A DNA stretch of 51,339 nucleotides from a virus: positions 1 to 51,339 of the IMG/VR virus record IMGVR_UViG_3300021197_000064; one strand, given 5' to 3'. Shown here piece by piece: positions 1-8,456 of the stretch. The notes beneath the pieces are model-generated. The model saw only the letters and a program-made list of their open reading frames with translations, ran no database searches and was not told the DNA's origin. A program made the translations under genes and the position numbers. How positions within the stretch are numbered: position 1 is the stretch's first letter; each line of letters opens with the position of its first letter.

Positions 1-2560
1 TATTATCAAATTTAAACTGAATTAACCCTGCATTATCGCCGTCAGCAGGACTACCCGAATCTCTTTGTAGCAACAAAACAGGGCCAGAGTTTGCATCAGC
101 GTCCGTTGACGAAAGGGTAAGCTGTGCGGTGTTATCGGCAGTCGTGATTGTGCAGCCGTCAGCAAAGGTTGCGCCAGCAGCAAACGTAGCACCTTGAGCA
201 TTATCCAAAGTTAGAGTGGTTGTTCCTGCTTCCTTAAAAAACAAAGAACGACCATCTGGATATACAAGGTTTAAATCATTGCCTGATGCGGTAGTGAACG
301 TACCTCCTGCTGCGGTTGCAAAGCTACTAGAACCAGTAACGGCTCCTGCAACAGTCAAAGTACTGGCCATATCTACAGCACCATCAATGTCTACAACATC
401 TAAGTTGGTGGTGCCGTCAACGTCTATGTCACCACTGATATCAAGACTGCTTGCTTCAATCTCACCACTTGCCTTGAAAATTACATTGTCACCACCAGAC
501 ACTTCAAAAATAATCTGATTGTCTGTGCTAAACTTAATTAGATTATCATCGTCTCTACCAATAACAAGACTAGTGTTTTTTACAGAATTAATCCCTGTCT
601 GTGCAGCGTCAACTGTAATGGTGAGATCAAACGGATCACCATCACTGCCAGTGGACGTGTCGGTAAAGTTGGTTGTTACGCCTGAACCAATGATCTTCAG
701 TTCTTTGGCGTTGTCAATTGTAACTTCTGTGCCATCATCGTCTTCAAGCTGGAAACTGTTAAAGCTACCTGCGTTGTTGTCTACGTATGCTTTGACAGAC
801 TGTTGTGTAGGAATAAGAGTTGCACTGTCAGATGACATGTCGTCTTCGTCAACAAATGCTGTAACTGTAATAGAACCATCAGACAAGCTACCAAATGTCA
901 TAGTGCCAGTGGTTGTTATAGCACTTGATCCGTTATTAATAGAACCAAATCCGCTGGTAATGCTACCACTGTTTAATGCACCTGTTGTAACAATGTTAGA
1001 ACTTCCTGCTGCTGGTGCTGCTGCTATATCAGACAACACTTCTGATGCGGAACGTCCTTCAATAGATGTACCGTCAATACGTAGGAAGTCATTATCGGCA
1101 GCACCGCTGGTAAACACAGGCAGGTTGCCATTAGATATACCAGTAGACAAAGTAGCTACTGTGGTAATTGCTGTGCCGTCTAGCGTGATTGCGTCAGCTT
1201 CCAGAGTACCATCAAAGTCTCCATCTACTGCGTCTATGTTACCTTTAAATATAGTTGATGTTATAGTGCCTGTACTTGGATTGTAGGTAAGATTACCATC
1301 CATTTCTAGGCCAACATTACCTGTGCTAGAAGTAGCACCCTCTACAAAAGTAATGAGGTTTTCTTCGTTTGTGCTTTCGTTGTCCGTTACTAAGACATGG
1401 GCAGAGTTGGTTGCATCAGTAACGGTCACACCTGCAATAACAGTATTTAGTGCTGTGCCATTTACAGTGATTGCATCAGCCTCAAGTGTACCATCAATGT
1501 CAGCATCACCAGATATATCCAAACTTGTAGCATCAACTTCACCAGCCACAGTAAGAACACCACTAGCGACAGTCATCAAGTCTGTGTCGCCCGTGTGTCC
1601 AATAGTTGATCCGTTAATAATTACATTGTCTACAGTCAAAGTTGTCAACGTGCCAACAGATGTTAGGTTTGGCATTGCTGTAATTTCGTCATCAAAATAG
1701 GCAGCTAAGTCAGTGACCGCCACCTGTTTCATAGTTCCAGCATCATTGAATACAACACGGTCTGCATCAGCTACAGTTGTAGAACTGGCAGTTGTATCAC
1801 CATCCATAATGTTTAATTCTGTTGTAGTGACCGTAGCACCATCAAGTATTTCTAGTTCTGTCTCTGATATCTCAGCACTACCAATTGTTAGTGTGCCAGA
1901 TATATCTACGTTACCATTAATGTCAATAGTGGTGGCATTAATTTCTATTTCTGTATCAGCCACAAAATCAAGAACACCATCTGCTGATTGATGAATGTAT
2001 GTTCCGCTATCACCAAATTGTAACTGTCTACTGCTATTTAATAGCAGCGCAGTATCAGCTACATGCGTTAGTGTTACATCATTGTCAACGCCAAAGCCTA
2101 ATACAGCAGCGTCACTATCTAATTTTAAATCATTACTAACAAGCACGGCTGTAGAGGCATTAATGTCTACTGTAGCCTCACCATCTATACGTAAAACTCC
2201 GTCAGATGATTGTTGTATAAAAGATGCAGTATCACCAAACTGTATTTTTTCTGTACTAGCTATAAGTATGTCATCCGAAAACTCAAAGTAGTCTTCGTCT
2301 TCCATCCACTTTAATTCACCGTCACTAGTTTCACCATCAAAGGTAATGGTAATATCTGTGCCAGCAGTACCCGCACCAAAGGTTAGTGTATTGCCAAGCA
2401 GTTTAGTAATAGGACCACCTTCAGCAGCAGTGCCATCATGCGTATGCCCTGTGCTGGCAGCAAATGCCGCAAGAATCTGATTAAACTCGTTGTTGGTGTG
2501 TGCGGCAGTAATAACGTCTCCGTCAGTGTAGGAGGACTGCCTAGTATAAGTATCACCCAT
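1..2560 (-). CDS. tail fibre / receptor-binding protein, C-terminus off the window (partial)
   Basis: The reading frame is open from the ATG at 2558-2560 to the left edge, at least 853 residues with no stop. After a short N-terminus (MGDTYTRQSS) the protein is low-complexity, rich in Asp, Thr, Ser, Gly and Ala. It is built of degenerate repeats such as LDISGDADIDGTLEADAI, with variants SLDISGDIDVDGT and GDFDGTLEADAI, and two copies of a QFGD-(x)n-QSSDGVL unit. Such repeats predict an elongated beta-rich (beta-helix-like) trimeric fibre, the usual form of marine phage tail fibres. It follows two tail genes on the same strand; the next gene's stop codon (2561-2563) lies directly against this ATG. 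The fibre role is inferred from composition and position. The domain that contacts the host would lie in the missing C-terminus. Confidence 0.8.
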   Translation of the reverse strand, partial: MGDTYTRQSSYTDGDVITAAHTNNEFNQILAAFAASTGHTHDGTAAEGGPITKLLGNTLTFGAGTAGTDITITFDGETSDGELKWMEDEDYFEFSDDILIASTEKIQFGDTASFIQQSSDGVLRIDGEATVDINASTAVLVSNDLKLDSDAAVLGFGVDNDVTLTHVADTALLLNSSRQLQFGDSGTYIHQSADGVLDFVADTEIEINATTIDINGNVDISGTLTIGSAEISETELEILDGATVTTTELNIMDGDTTASSTTVADADRVVFNDAGTMKQVAVTDLAAYFDDEITAMPNLTSVGTLTTLTVDNVIINGSTIGHTGDTDLMTVASGVLTVAGEVDATSLDISGDADIDGTLEADAITVNGTALNTVIAGVTVTDATNSAHVLVTDNESTNEENLITFVEGATSSTGNVGLEMDGNLTYNPSTGTITSTIFKGNIDAVDGDFDGTLEADAITLDGTAITTVATLSTGISNGNLPVFTSGAADNDFLRIDGTSIEGRSASEVLSDIAAAPAAGSSNIVTTGALNSGSITSGFGSINNGSSAITTTGTMTFGSLSDGSITVTAFVDEDDMSSDSATLIPTQQSVKAYVDNNAGSFNSFQLEDDDGTEVTIDNAKELKIIGSGVTTNFTDTSTGSDGDPFDLTITVDAAQTGINSVKNTSLVIGRDDDNLIKFSTDNQIIFEVSGGDNVIFKASGEIEASSLDISGDIDVDGTTNLDVVDIDGAVDMASTLTVAGAVTGSSSFATAAGGTFTTASGNDLNLVYPDGRSLFFKEAGTTTLTLDNAQGATFAAGATFADGCTITTADNTAQLTLSSTDADANSGPVLLLQRDSGSPADGDNAGLIQFKFDN

Positions 2561-4066
2561 TTATCTTCTCTCTCCTAGCTGATATTCTAACTGAAAACCT
2601 TTTAATGAGTATGGTGCTGTTTCTGCACTATCTTCTACTCTTAGTGCTATAGCAAACCCAGAACCCTCTACAGACTGTCTTACTAGCGGCTGTGATGCAC
2701 CACCGTAGATAGGTGTTCCATACACGGATGTTCCATATATAGCAACAACATCTTCAGAGTCTAGCGGGTAAGCTGCAGGTCTTGATGAGTTTGCTGATTC
2801 ATAGTCATATCTGACAATTAAATTAGAACTAATGGCGGCTTCAGGTTTGTAGTTTATAATAACCCTTTGCATGTGTTTTCTAATGCCGGGGTCAGCCAAA
2901 GTTAAGTCAGGACTTCTGTATCTTCCAAATACTACAGTGCCATCAAATGTATTACCAGATTCTTGTCTATACACATACCCTGTTTCATAAGCACCATGTA
3001 AAACAATTACATCACCTGCAGAAACAAAGTGATCTGTACTAGCTGGTTTTATTCCTTGAAGTTCTGAAAACTCAAACTTCTGTCCTTTTAGTACACATAT
3101 AATACCTTTTGTTACAGTTTCTGCTGTGCCTGACTTAGTAAAGAATATTCTGTACTGCGTTTTATCTGGAATAACTACAGAGTCAAACTCTGTTGCACTA
3201 CTAATGTTATCATTAAATATAGACTGTACATTGGAACTTATAGTTCCCAACTCCACGTCACCAATCCTTGCTGTACCTGCAATTGTACGCAACCCATCAG
3301 GGCCAAGAAATATAAGATCACCAGCAAATTCCTGAATAGTGTCGCCATTTATACAACCAATATCACGTGTAACAGGAACTATGACAAAGTTAGAACTTGA
3401 TGTACCACTTAGTTTAAATATACGAGTTTCACAAAAGATAAATAAATCTTCACGGAAAACTTTAAGTCCTGTTATAGTGTCGTCTACATTAATAGTGCCA
3501 GCACCAGAGCCGCTGCTAAAGGCATCTTCATCTGCTGGCTGACTAAATACTACAGTCTGTGGTATGGTAGACTTACCAGCATAAAACATATGGTTTTTAA
3601 ATGCTGCGACAAACTTAGCACCTGCTACGTCACTCTCGCTTACGTCTGTTGCAGCTAGAGAACTATTAAATACTGTAGGTGCATTTGCACCATCTACTAC
3701 TATTATCTTATCTGTGCCATCAAAGTTAAAGCGTTCAAAGTTATACTTACCTGCACTGGTCCTGCCGCTATCCCTACTTGTCCAAGAAGAACCACCGGGA
3801 GTTGCACTAAATATACTTGTTCCTCTAGCTGCTAAAACATTGCTACCAAACGTAGCTACCATAAGAACTTTTTCAGAAGTTGATGAAGTATGCGGCACTA
3901 CAGCAGATACGTATTTAGAGAACCCGTTGATCCTCCTATATCCACCCTCAATGTCAGGCTCAAAGTTACGCAGTTCTAATGCTTCACCCGGTTGCATCAT
4001 AAACGTAGAACGATTTAATATCAAACCGCCTTCGCAGTTAAATGCACTAGGTTGTACTGCTGACAT
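2561..4066 (-). CDS. tail protein, beta-propeller-like stabilisation/tubular protein B candidate
   Basis: 501 residues without signal peptide or membrane segment. The sequence is beta-rich and repetitive in style, with many short hydrophobic strands separated by Gly/Asp/Ser turns (for example DLIFLGPDGLRTI, GYVYRQESGNTFDG). This is typical of the propeller-like tail proteins (P22 gp10 or T7 gp12 analogues) of short-tailed phages. It lies between the tubular-A-like gene upstream, overlapping it by one base (TAATG-type junction), and the fibre gene downstream. Position and length support a structural tail-hub or nozzle role. I see no catalytic motif. The exact analogue (gp10-like or gp12-like) cannot be decided from sequence alone. 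Confidence 0.7.
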   Translation of the reverse strand: MSAVQPSAFNCEGGLILNRSTFMMQPGEALELRNFEPDIEGGYRRINGFSKYVSAVVPHTSSTSEKVLMVATFGSNVLAARGTSIFSATPGGSSWTSRDSGRTSAGKYNFERFNFDGTDKIIVVDGANAPTVFNSSLAATDVSESDVAGAKFVAAFKNHMFYAGKSTIPQTVVFSQPADEDAFSSGSGAGTINVDDTITGLKVFREDLFIFCETRIFKLSGTSSSNFVIVPVTRDIGCINGDTIQEFAGDLIFLGPDGLRTIAGTARIGDVELGTISSNVQSIFNDNISSATEFDSVVIPDKTQYRIFFTKSGTAETVTKGIICVLKGQKFEFSELQGIKPASTDHFVSAGDVIVLHGAYETGYVYRQESGNTFDGTVVFGRYRSPDLTLADPGIRKHMQRVIINYKPEAAISSNLIVRYDYESANSSRPAAYPLDSEDVVAIYGTSVYGTPIYGGASQPLVRQSVEGSGFAIALRVEDSAETAPYSLKGFQLEYQLGERR

Positions 4067-5001
4067 TAGTTAGCCCTTACGTTGCTAGAACTTCTTGAAT
4101 TACCTGTGTAGGGTATGTAGGTTGATCTGACATACTCAAATTTATTTACTAGGAGTGTCTGCATATTTTTAATGCCCTGCTCAAATCTAGCAAAAGCTAT
4201 ACCGTACTGTTGTGATTCGCCACGATACTGATATATGTAAGATACAGCACCATCTATAACTATAGGTGTAAATCTATCGGGTATGGATGTAGTATCTCCA
4301 TGTGCAGACAAGTCACTAGGAAAAGTAAAGTAATCATACTTTAAACTAAATGCTTTATCAGGATATGGATATAACAAATAGTTATTATCTAATGTTCTAA
4401 CTACAAAAGATGGAGCATCACCAGAATCAAACTGTGCTACTTGAACACCACTGGCATGTGTTGCAGCAGTTGTACTTTCTGCTCCACGAGTACAACCAGT
4501 AAGATCATTACCCAATATACCAGTATACGTTATAATTTCACTGCCTATATAAACTTTACCCGTAGAGTCAAAGCCTGTTGTTGATGTTAGTGTTAATGTT
4601 GTCACAGAACTTGAGTGTGAACCGTTTAGTGTTGTTGTGGTTACTTCATCTTCCTGTGTAATAAAATGATTTATATATTCATTGTAGTCTAGTTTATCTA
4701 ATCTGCCACCAGAAATGGCATTATCGCTATCCTTAACTATTCTAAATGTATTGTAGTCTACGGACTTAGCATCTGTTGGAATACTATAACGAACAGTACC
4801 CGGAACTAATGTTTCAGTTTTAGTAGAGTGATTAAATGGATAATTAAATTCACGTTGATTAATATAACGAATGGCTTCATTAACAGCGTTCTGTGCTTGA
4901 ACTTGAACACCACGTGCTGAAGTAAAATTAGCAGAAGTTAACTCTACTTCGTTTAATTTAACTAACACTTTATTTGTTAATGTAAGAAATGTCTCAGCCA
5001 T
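4066..5001 (-). CDS. tail tubular protein A / head-tail adaptor
   Basis: 311 residues. The N-terminus (MAETFLTLTNKVLVKLNEVEL), followed by AVNEAIRYINQREFNYPFNH, resembles T7 gp11-like tubular protein A, the ring between portal and nozzle: an early helical region with aromatic-rich strands. A central Thr/Gly-rich insert (about residues 115-185, containing SSSVTTLTLTSTTGFDS and TYTGILG) looks like an added beta domain. The gene starts the tail module downstream of the capsid genes and is separated from them by a probable terminator. Family assignment rests on this N-terminal pattern, size and order. I am fairly confident of the adaptor/tube role but not of fine homology. Confidence 0.7.
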   Translation of the reverse strand: MAETFLTLTNKVLVKLNEVELTSANFTSARGVQVQAQNAVNEAIRYINQREFNYPFNHSTKTETLVPGTVRYSIPTDAKSVDYNTFRIVKDSDNAISGGRLDKLDYNEYINHFITQEDEVTTTTLNGSHSSSVTTLTLTSTTGFDSTGKVYIGSEIITYTGILGNDLTGCTRGAESTTAATHASGVQVAQFDSGDAPSFVVRTLDNNYLLYPYPDKAFSLKYDYFTFPSDLSAHGDTTSIPDRFTPIVIDGAVSYIYQYRGESQQYGIAFARFEQGIKNMQTLLVNKFEYVRSTYIPYTGNSRSSSNVRAN

Positions 5002-5010
5002 TATCCATCC

Positions 5011-5046
5011 TTAAAAGAGTTGGGAGGGCAGCTTATGCCGCCCCCC
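5011..5046 (-). terminator. probable intrinsic terminator after the capsid genes
   Basis: On the minus strand a G-rich arm (5046-5037) and a C-rich arm (5032-5022) pair through about ten base pairs with one bulge around an ATAA loop. A TTTT run follows a few bases later at 5016-5013. It lies between the decoration-protein gene and the tail tubular gene. It could cap or attenuate a highly expressed capsid transcript. Confidence 0.55.
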
Positions 5047-5053
5047 GTATTAG

Positions 5054-5548
5054 TTATGCAAGTTGGTCACGGTCTACTTCGTCTGCACCGATTGAACCAA
5101 TGTCGTCAATGTCCATCAGAACAGCGTAACAACGTACCACACCTGCAGTAGTTGTACCTGTCATTGCTTGGAGCAGGATATCAATTGTATCTGCTGTTCC
5201 ACCTACAATTACAGGATTAAAGGCTGCTGCTTGTGGTGAGTAATCACCTGCTGATGCACCGTCAAAGTCAAAGCCGTCAACAAAGTTATCAACGTCACCA
5301 CCTGTCACACCAAAGTCAAATGCAGTATCGGTAGACGTACCTGCGTGAACAGTAGTCACCTCAAATCCTGCATGAAGGATTAGTGTGTTAGCTGGAACGG
5401 TAATAGCCTTAATAACATCAGATGCTGCAAGTGCAGTACCTTTGCTAGATGCGGCTGTCGCAAAATTGACAGAGTTCTGGACATAGTAAGGTTTACGACC
5501 ACGTGGCGTATTGCCAGTTTGGGCGATAGAAAGATCAACTGTTGCCAT
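5054..5548 (-). CDS. probable capsid decoration / head structural protein
   Basis: 164 residues, acidic, no Cys clusters or membrane segment. It is a compact, Ala/Gly/Thr/Asp-rich beta protein (ITVPANTLILHAGFEVTTVH ...) and lies directly downstream of the major capsid gene with a 14-nt gap. A small Gly/Thr/Asp-rich protein in this position in marine podovirus genomes is usually a virion structural or capsid-stabilising protein. No enzymatic motif is visible. The decoration role is an inference from position, size and probable co-transcription with the capsid gene between the promoter at 6833-6860 and the terminator at 5011-5046. Confidence 0.55.
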   Translation of the reverse strand: MATVDLSIAQTGNTPRGRKPYYVQNSVNFATAASSKGTALAASDVIKAITVPANTLILHAGFEVTTVHAGTSTDTAFDFGVTGGDVDNFVDGFDFDGASAGDYSPQAAAFNPVIVGGTADTIDILLQAMTGTTTAGVVRCYAVLMDIDDIGSIGADEVDRDQLA

Positions 5549-5562
5549 GATTTATTCCCCCC

Positions 5563-6630
5563 TTATATACCAGACACATAAAACGCACGAGAGAGAGCCT
5601 CTGGGCGTAGAATTTTGCGTCCATACAAATGCATACCACGAACGATATCAGCAAAGCTGTCAGGGTCACGGTATGTCTCAGTCTTGTTGATTTGCTCTGC
5701 AGTAGCTACTGAACCGCTATGACCAGAAACAATCACACCAAAGTGTGTTGAACCAGTTGCAGTTGCGCCAGTAGGACCATCGCCAATAGCAGGAAGGTTA
5801 TTAGAAACGTAAACCTTAAAGCCATGTACGTTGTTCAGAACAAGACCGTTCTGCAGACCTGAAGTCTGACCACCAAAGTCTGCATCCATGAGGCGTGAGT
5901 CTTCGTCACGCAGTAGTTCAGCAAACACAGGGTCAATTACAAGCCAGCGTCCTGAAGTCTCAACATTCTGTTGATCCATTTTACGAGCCATACGAGCAAT
6001 AACAGCGAGTGGAGTTGCGTTAGCAGTAGTAGTATTCAAGCTATCGCCACCAGCACGAGGCTTAACAACAATTGAGTTGCCACCTGTACCGCCGTTAAAG
6101 TCAGCAGCGTCTACCTGCATAGAGGCAAGCAATTCGTTTGACGCAGCAGTTGAAACAGCCTTCACACCGTTAGCGGTGGTGTTTGCTGTGTCAGGTGCGC
6201 TGTGAATTGCAGACTGCTTAAAGCCACACATATAACCTAGCACGTCTTGGTCAAACTGGTCTGACAGACGGTAAGCTGCACGGTTAGATGCGAGTTCTTG
6301 GAAGTTCACATGCGAGTGAGCCTCCTCAATATCATCTACCTTGAATGCAAAGTAGTTGGCCTTATCAATAAGCAGGGTAAACTGCTCATCGTCAAGGTCT
6401 TGAGGTTGGATAGTCTCGCCACGAGAGTAGGTCTTAACCGTAATCTCTGGCTCTTTGATAATGTTAACTTGGTCGCCCATGTTAGCAATCTCACCAAAGT
6501 AATCGTTATTGGTGATTGCCTCTACTACCGATGCCTTGCGGAATGCAAGTTGCACCTGTTTGGAGTAGATAATAGGGGAGAAGTTACCATTCGGCAGGTT
6601 GCCATAACCTGCTGCAGTGGAAAATGCCAT
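5563..6630 (-). CDS. major capsid protein (HK97-fold type)
   Basis: 355 residues. The N-terminal region carries IIYSKQVQLAFRKASVVEAI and YFGEIANMGDQVNIIKEPE, then TVKTYSRGETIQPQDLDDEQ and the spine-helix-like FQELASNRAAYRLSDQFDQD. This is the usual pattern of HK97-fold capsid proteins of marine podoviruses. The C-terminus ends with MHLYGRKILRPEALSRAF, typical of capsid proteins that finish on the P-domain. The gene lies downstream of scaffold and oxygenase genes and has its own promoter and a 200-nt leader. There is no sign of a cleaved protease domain. The ATG at 6628-6630 follows AGGAG on the minus strand. Confidence 0.88.
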   Translation of the reverse strand: MAFSTAAGYGNLPNGNFSPIIYSKQVQLAFRKASVVEAITNNDYFGEIANMGDQVNIIKEPEITVKTYSRGETIQPQDLDDEQFTLLIDKANYFAFKVDDIEEAHSHVNFQELASNRAAYRLSDQFDQDVLGYMCGFKQSAIHSAPDTANTTANGVKAVSTAASNELLASMQVDAADFNGGTGGNSIVVKPRAGGDSLNTTTANATPLAVIARMARKMDQQNVETSGRWLVIDPVFAELLRDEDSRLMDADFGGQTSGLQNGLVLNNVHGFKVYVSNNLPAIGDGPTGATATGSTHFGVIVSGHSGSVATAEQINKTETYRDPDSFADIVRGMHLYGRKILRPEALSRAFYVSGI

Positions 6631-6756
6631 TGTTATCTCCTATTATAGCATTATACAGATGCAAACCATTCCATCGTAATCACAGGGCTGACAACGTAGG
6701 GTGTGTATCTTGCAGCAGTGGCCGCTGCTACATTCAACAGGCCAAGTATATCAGGT

Positions 6757-6814
6757 AATCTATATTAGATTGGATGTTTGCGGATTGTGTAAAAGCAGGT
6801 AATTAATCTGCTTT
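6757..6814 (-). other. structured 5' leader of the capsid gene
   Basis: Two simple stem-loops lie in the untranslated leader between the capsid promoter and its ATG. One has arms AAAGCAG and CTGCTTT (6792-6798 and 6808-6814, 9-nt loop). The other has arms AATCTA and TAGATT (6757-6762 and 6766-6771, 3-nt loop). They may stabilise or regulate capsid mRNA; this is inference from pairing only. Confidence 0.35.
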
Positions 6815-6832
6815 CACCTCTTAGTACGTATA

Positions 6833-6860
6833 GTTATACTAATATTCTATTGTATGTCAA
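6833..6860 (-). promoter_or_regulatory. sigma70-like promoter for the capsid gene
   Basis: The minus strand reads TTGACA (6860-6855), 16 nt, then TATAAC (6838-6833). It lies in the only sizeable gap of the left block, between the oxygenase and capsid genes. The TATAAC-type -10 is shared with the promoters at 28765 and 35000. A separate strong promoter for the most abundant virion protein is expected. Confidence 0.65.
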
Positions 6861-7519
6861 GTCTTTTTTTGTTTTTCTATCTCAAGAAAATTCAAGTTCA
6901 TACTGAAAGACCTGCGTTCACCTTTAGTAGTGAATGGATATACACAGTGGAACAGTTCAGAGGGGAAGATATAGAAGTCTCCTACCTGTGGTTTTACGAG
7001 AAAATTAGTGCTGTTATAACCTGATGATGTTCCATGTGCAAACTGAATATGACCATGAGAAGGGTGATGATCCTTGTAATCTTCTTCCCACTCATCCTCT
7101 ATGCCATCTGGCAATGCAAGGTAGCCTACGCAAGAAAGTTTAGCACCCGTATGAATATGCAACGGATTGTATTCATTTTCATACTGTCGTACAAACCAAG
7201 CAGAGATTACCTGCACACCATAGTCATACTTTTCAGTGTCTACGTTACGTGCGCCAAATGAGTTACGCAACTCGCTATAGGAGTGATACTGCCCAATAAA
7301 GTTGCTAAGACCCTTTGTAGCAATACCTGTAGCCTCTTCAGTAAACGCTAGTTCTTGTTTAACTTTCCCAACTAAATAGTCGGAATAGTCTTCTAGGTTG
7401 TCATCCATGCAGTTGTTTAGCCCGTCCACCATTTCCTGTGGCATTTTAAAGTAACCCATAGTAGGGCCAAACGGACTAATAAACTGTACGTCTTCTTTCG
7501 GAGTAAATATGTTGCTCAT
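6857..7519 (-). CDS. 2OG-Fe(II) oxygenase superfamily protein
   Basis: 220 residues. The C-terminal half carries the double-stranded beta-helix signature of the small phage 2OG-Fe(II) oxygenases: NPLHIHTGAKLS with H121 and H123, a Gly/Asp-rich strand, then FPSELFHCVYPF with the distal H191 and an Arg pair (R202/R203) that could bind 2-oxoglutarate. Enzymes of this fold use iron, oxygen and 2-oxoglutarate to hydroxylate proteins or nucleobases. The usual HxD is HxH here, as in the family found in marine phages. The gene overlaps the scaffold gene by 4 nt, so it belongs to the head-morphogenesis operon. A capsid, scaffold or DNA target is possible; the substrate is unknown. Confidence 0.78.
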   Translation of the reverse strand: MSNIFTPKEDVQFISPFGPTMGYFKMPQEMVDGLNNCMDDNLEDYSDYLVGKVKQELAFTEEATGIATKGLSNFIGQYHSYSELRNSFGARNVDTEKYDYGVQVISAWFVRQYENEYNPLHIHTGAKLSCVGYLALPDGIEDEWEEDYKDHHPSHGHIQFAHGTSSGYNSTNFLVKPQVGDFYIFPSELFHCVYPFTTKGERRSFSMNLNFLEIEKQKKT

Positions 7520-8382
7520 CGTGCTGATCCTGATACATCGTAGACAAACTTACCACTACGGATAGCTTCCATAATTTCGTCTGCCATCTTTTCGTATTGG
7601 GCTGGGTTCATCTTCTGTACTTGAGACTCACGCAGGTAGCTATCAGCTTCGCTATCTTGAGGCTTACTCCTTGCAGTTTTTGTTTTAACTGTCTCAGCAG
7701 CACTCTTATTATTCTTTTTCTTAGGTTCTTTGCTAATTCCTCTGTCTGCTTTATAGAGGTCAATTGCTCTTGCGGCTGATCTTGCGTCATTATCATTCTC
7801 ATATAGTGCGTCTTGTACCCACTTAGGCTGTTCGTCTGCCCACTCGTGGAAGTCATCGCTATCTCGTATCTCATCAAAGTCAGGATGTAGTTGCATTAAT
7901 GCTGCTTCAGCCTTTTCTTTGGTAGCAGAGTTTTGCATCTCATCAATTGTTTTAAGACGCTCTTCAAGTTCTGCAGACTGCTCACGTGCTTTCTTCATTG
8001 CAATTGTTTCTACTATAGCTGCAATGTCAGGATAGTCTCTTGCCCATTCTTCAATATCATCATCAGATTTAGGCAACTTCATTTCTTTTTTAGTAGCAGC
8101 AGAAAGTTGCGATTTTAGTTCTGCAAGTTCAGACTTAAACTCTTCTGCTTGTTTTTGTTGATGCCTACGTAAATCAGAGTAACGCTTCTTAAATGTTTTT
8201 TCTTCTGCGCCTTTGGGTTCTTCTTCAACCTCTTCTTCTACTTCACCTTTTTGTTCTTTAAGAAGTTGTTCTAGTTCTTCTTCATCTTTCTTATTGCGTT
8301 CCTCACTTGTGTAAGGACGTGCCATCATAGATACTTTTTTTGGTGTCTCTACCACCATTTCTTTTTGCTGTTCTTCAGCCAT
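7516..8382 (-). CDS. capsid scaffolding protein
   Basis: 288 residues, highly charged (Glu/Lys) with long predicted coiled-coil stretches from about residue 25 to 160 (EEELEQLLKEQKGEVEEE; KQAEEFKSELAELKSQL). A basic linker (KKKNNKSAAETVKTKTARSK) and a short helical C-terminus, the usual coat-binding end of scaffolds, follow. It lies upstream of the capsid gene in the head module, and its ATG follows AAGGAG with 9-nt spacing. Scaffolds assemble the procapsid and then leave. The call rests on composition, coiled coils and gene order, which together are strong although no sequence motif is diagnostic. Confidence 0.78.
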   Translation of the reverse strand: MAEEQQKEMVVETPKKVSMMARPYTSEERNKKDEEELEQLLKEQKGEVEEEVEEEPKGAEEKTFKKRYSDLRRHQQKQAEEFKSELAELKSQLSAATKKEMKLPKSDDDIEEWARDYPDIAAIVETIAMKKAREQSAELEERLKTIDEMQNSATKEKAEAALMQLHPDFDEIRDSDDFHEWADEQPKWVQDALYENDNDARSAARAIDLYKADRGISKEPKKKNNKSAAETVKTKTARSKPQDSEADSYLRESQVQKMNPAQYEKMADEIMEAIRSGKFVYDVSGSAR

Positions 8383-8456
8383 TGTTTAGTCTCCTTGTTG
8401 GGGCCACCGTAGCCACACTGTCGGGCGTGGGGGATGAGTAGCCAACATATTGTAGA

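Noticed and set aside
216-2291. Plus-strand open frames across the fibre gene
   Set aside because: The repeated minus-strand fibre frame explains them; they have no ribosome binding sites.
3126-4073. Plus-strand open frames opposite the tail genes, and similar ones opposite other virion genes
   Set aside because: They are shadows of long minus-strand genes and lack ribosome binding sites and protein-like composition.
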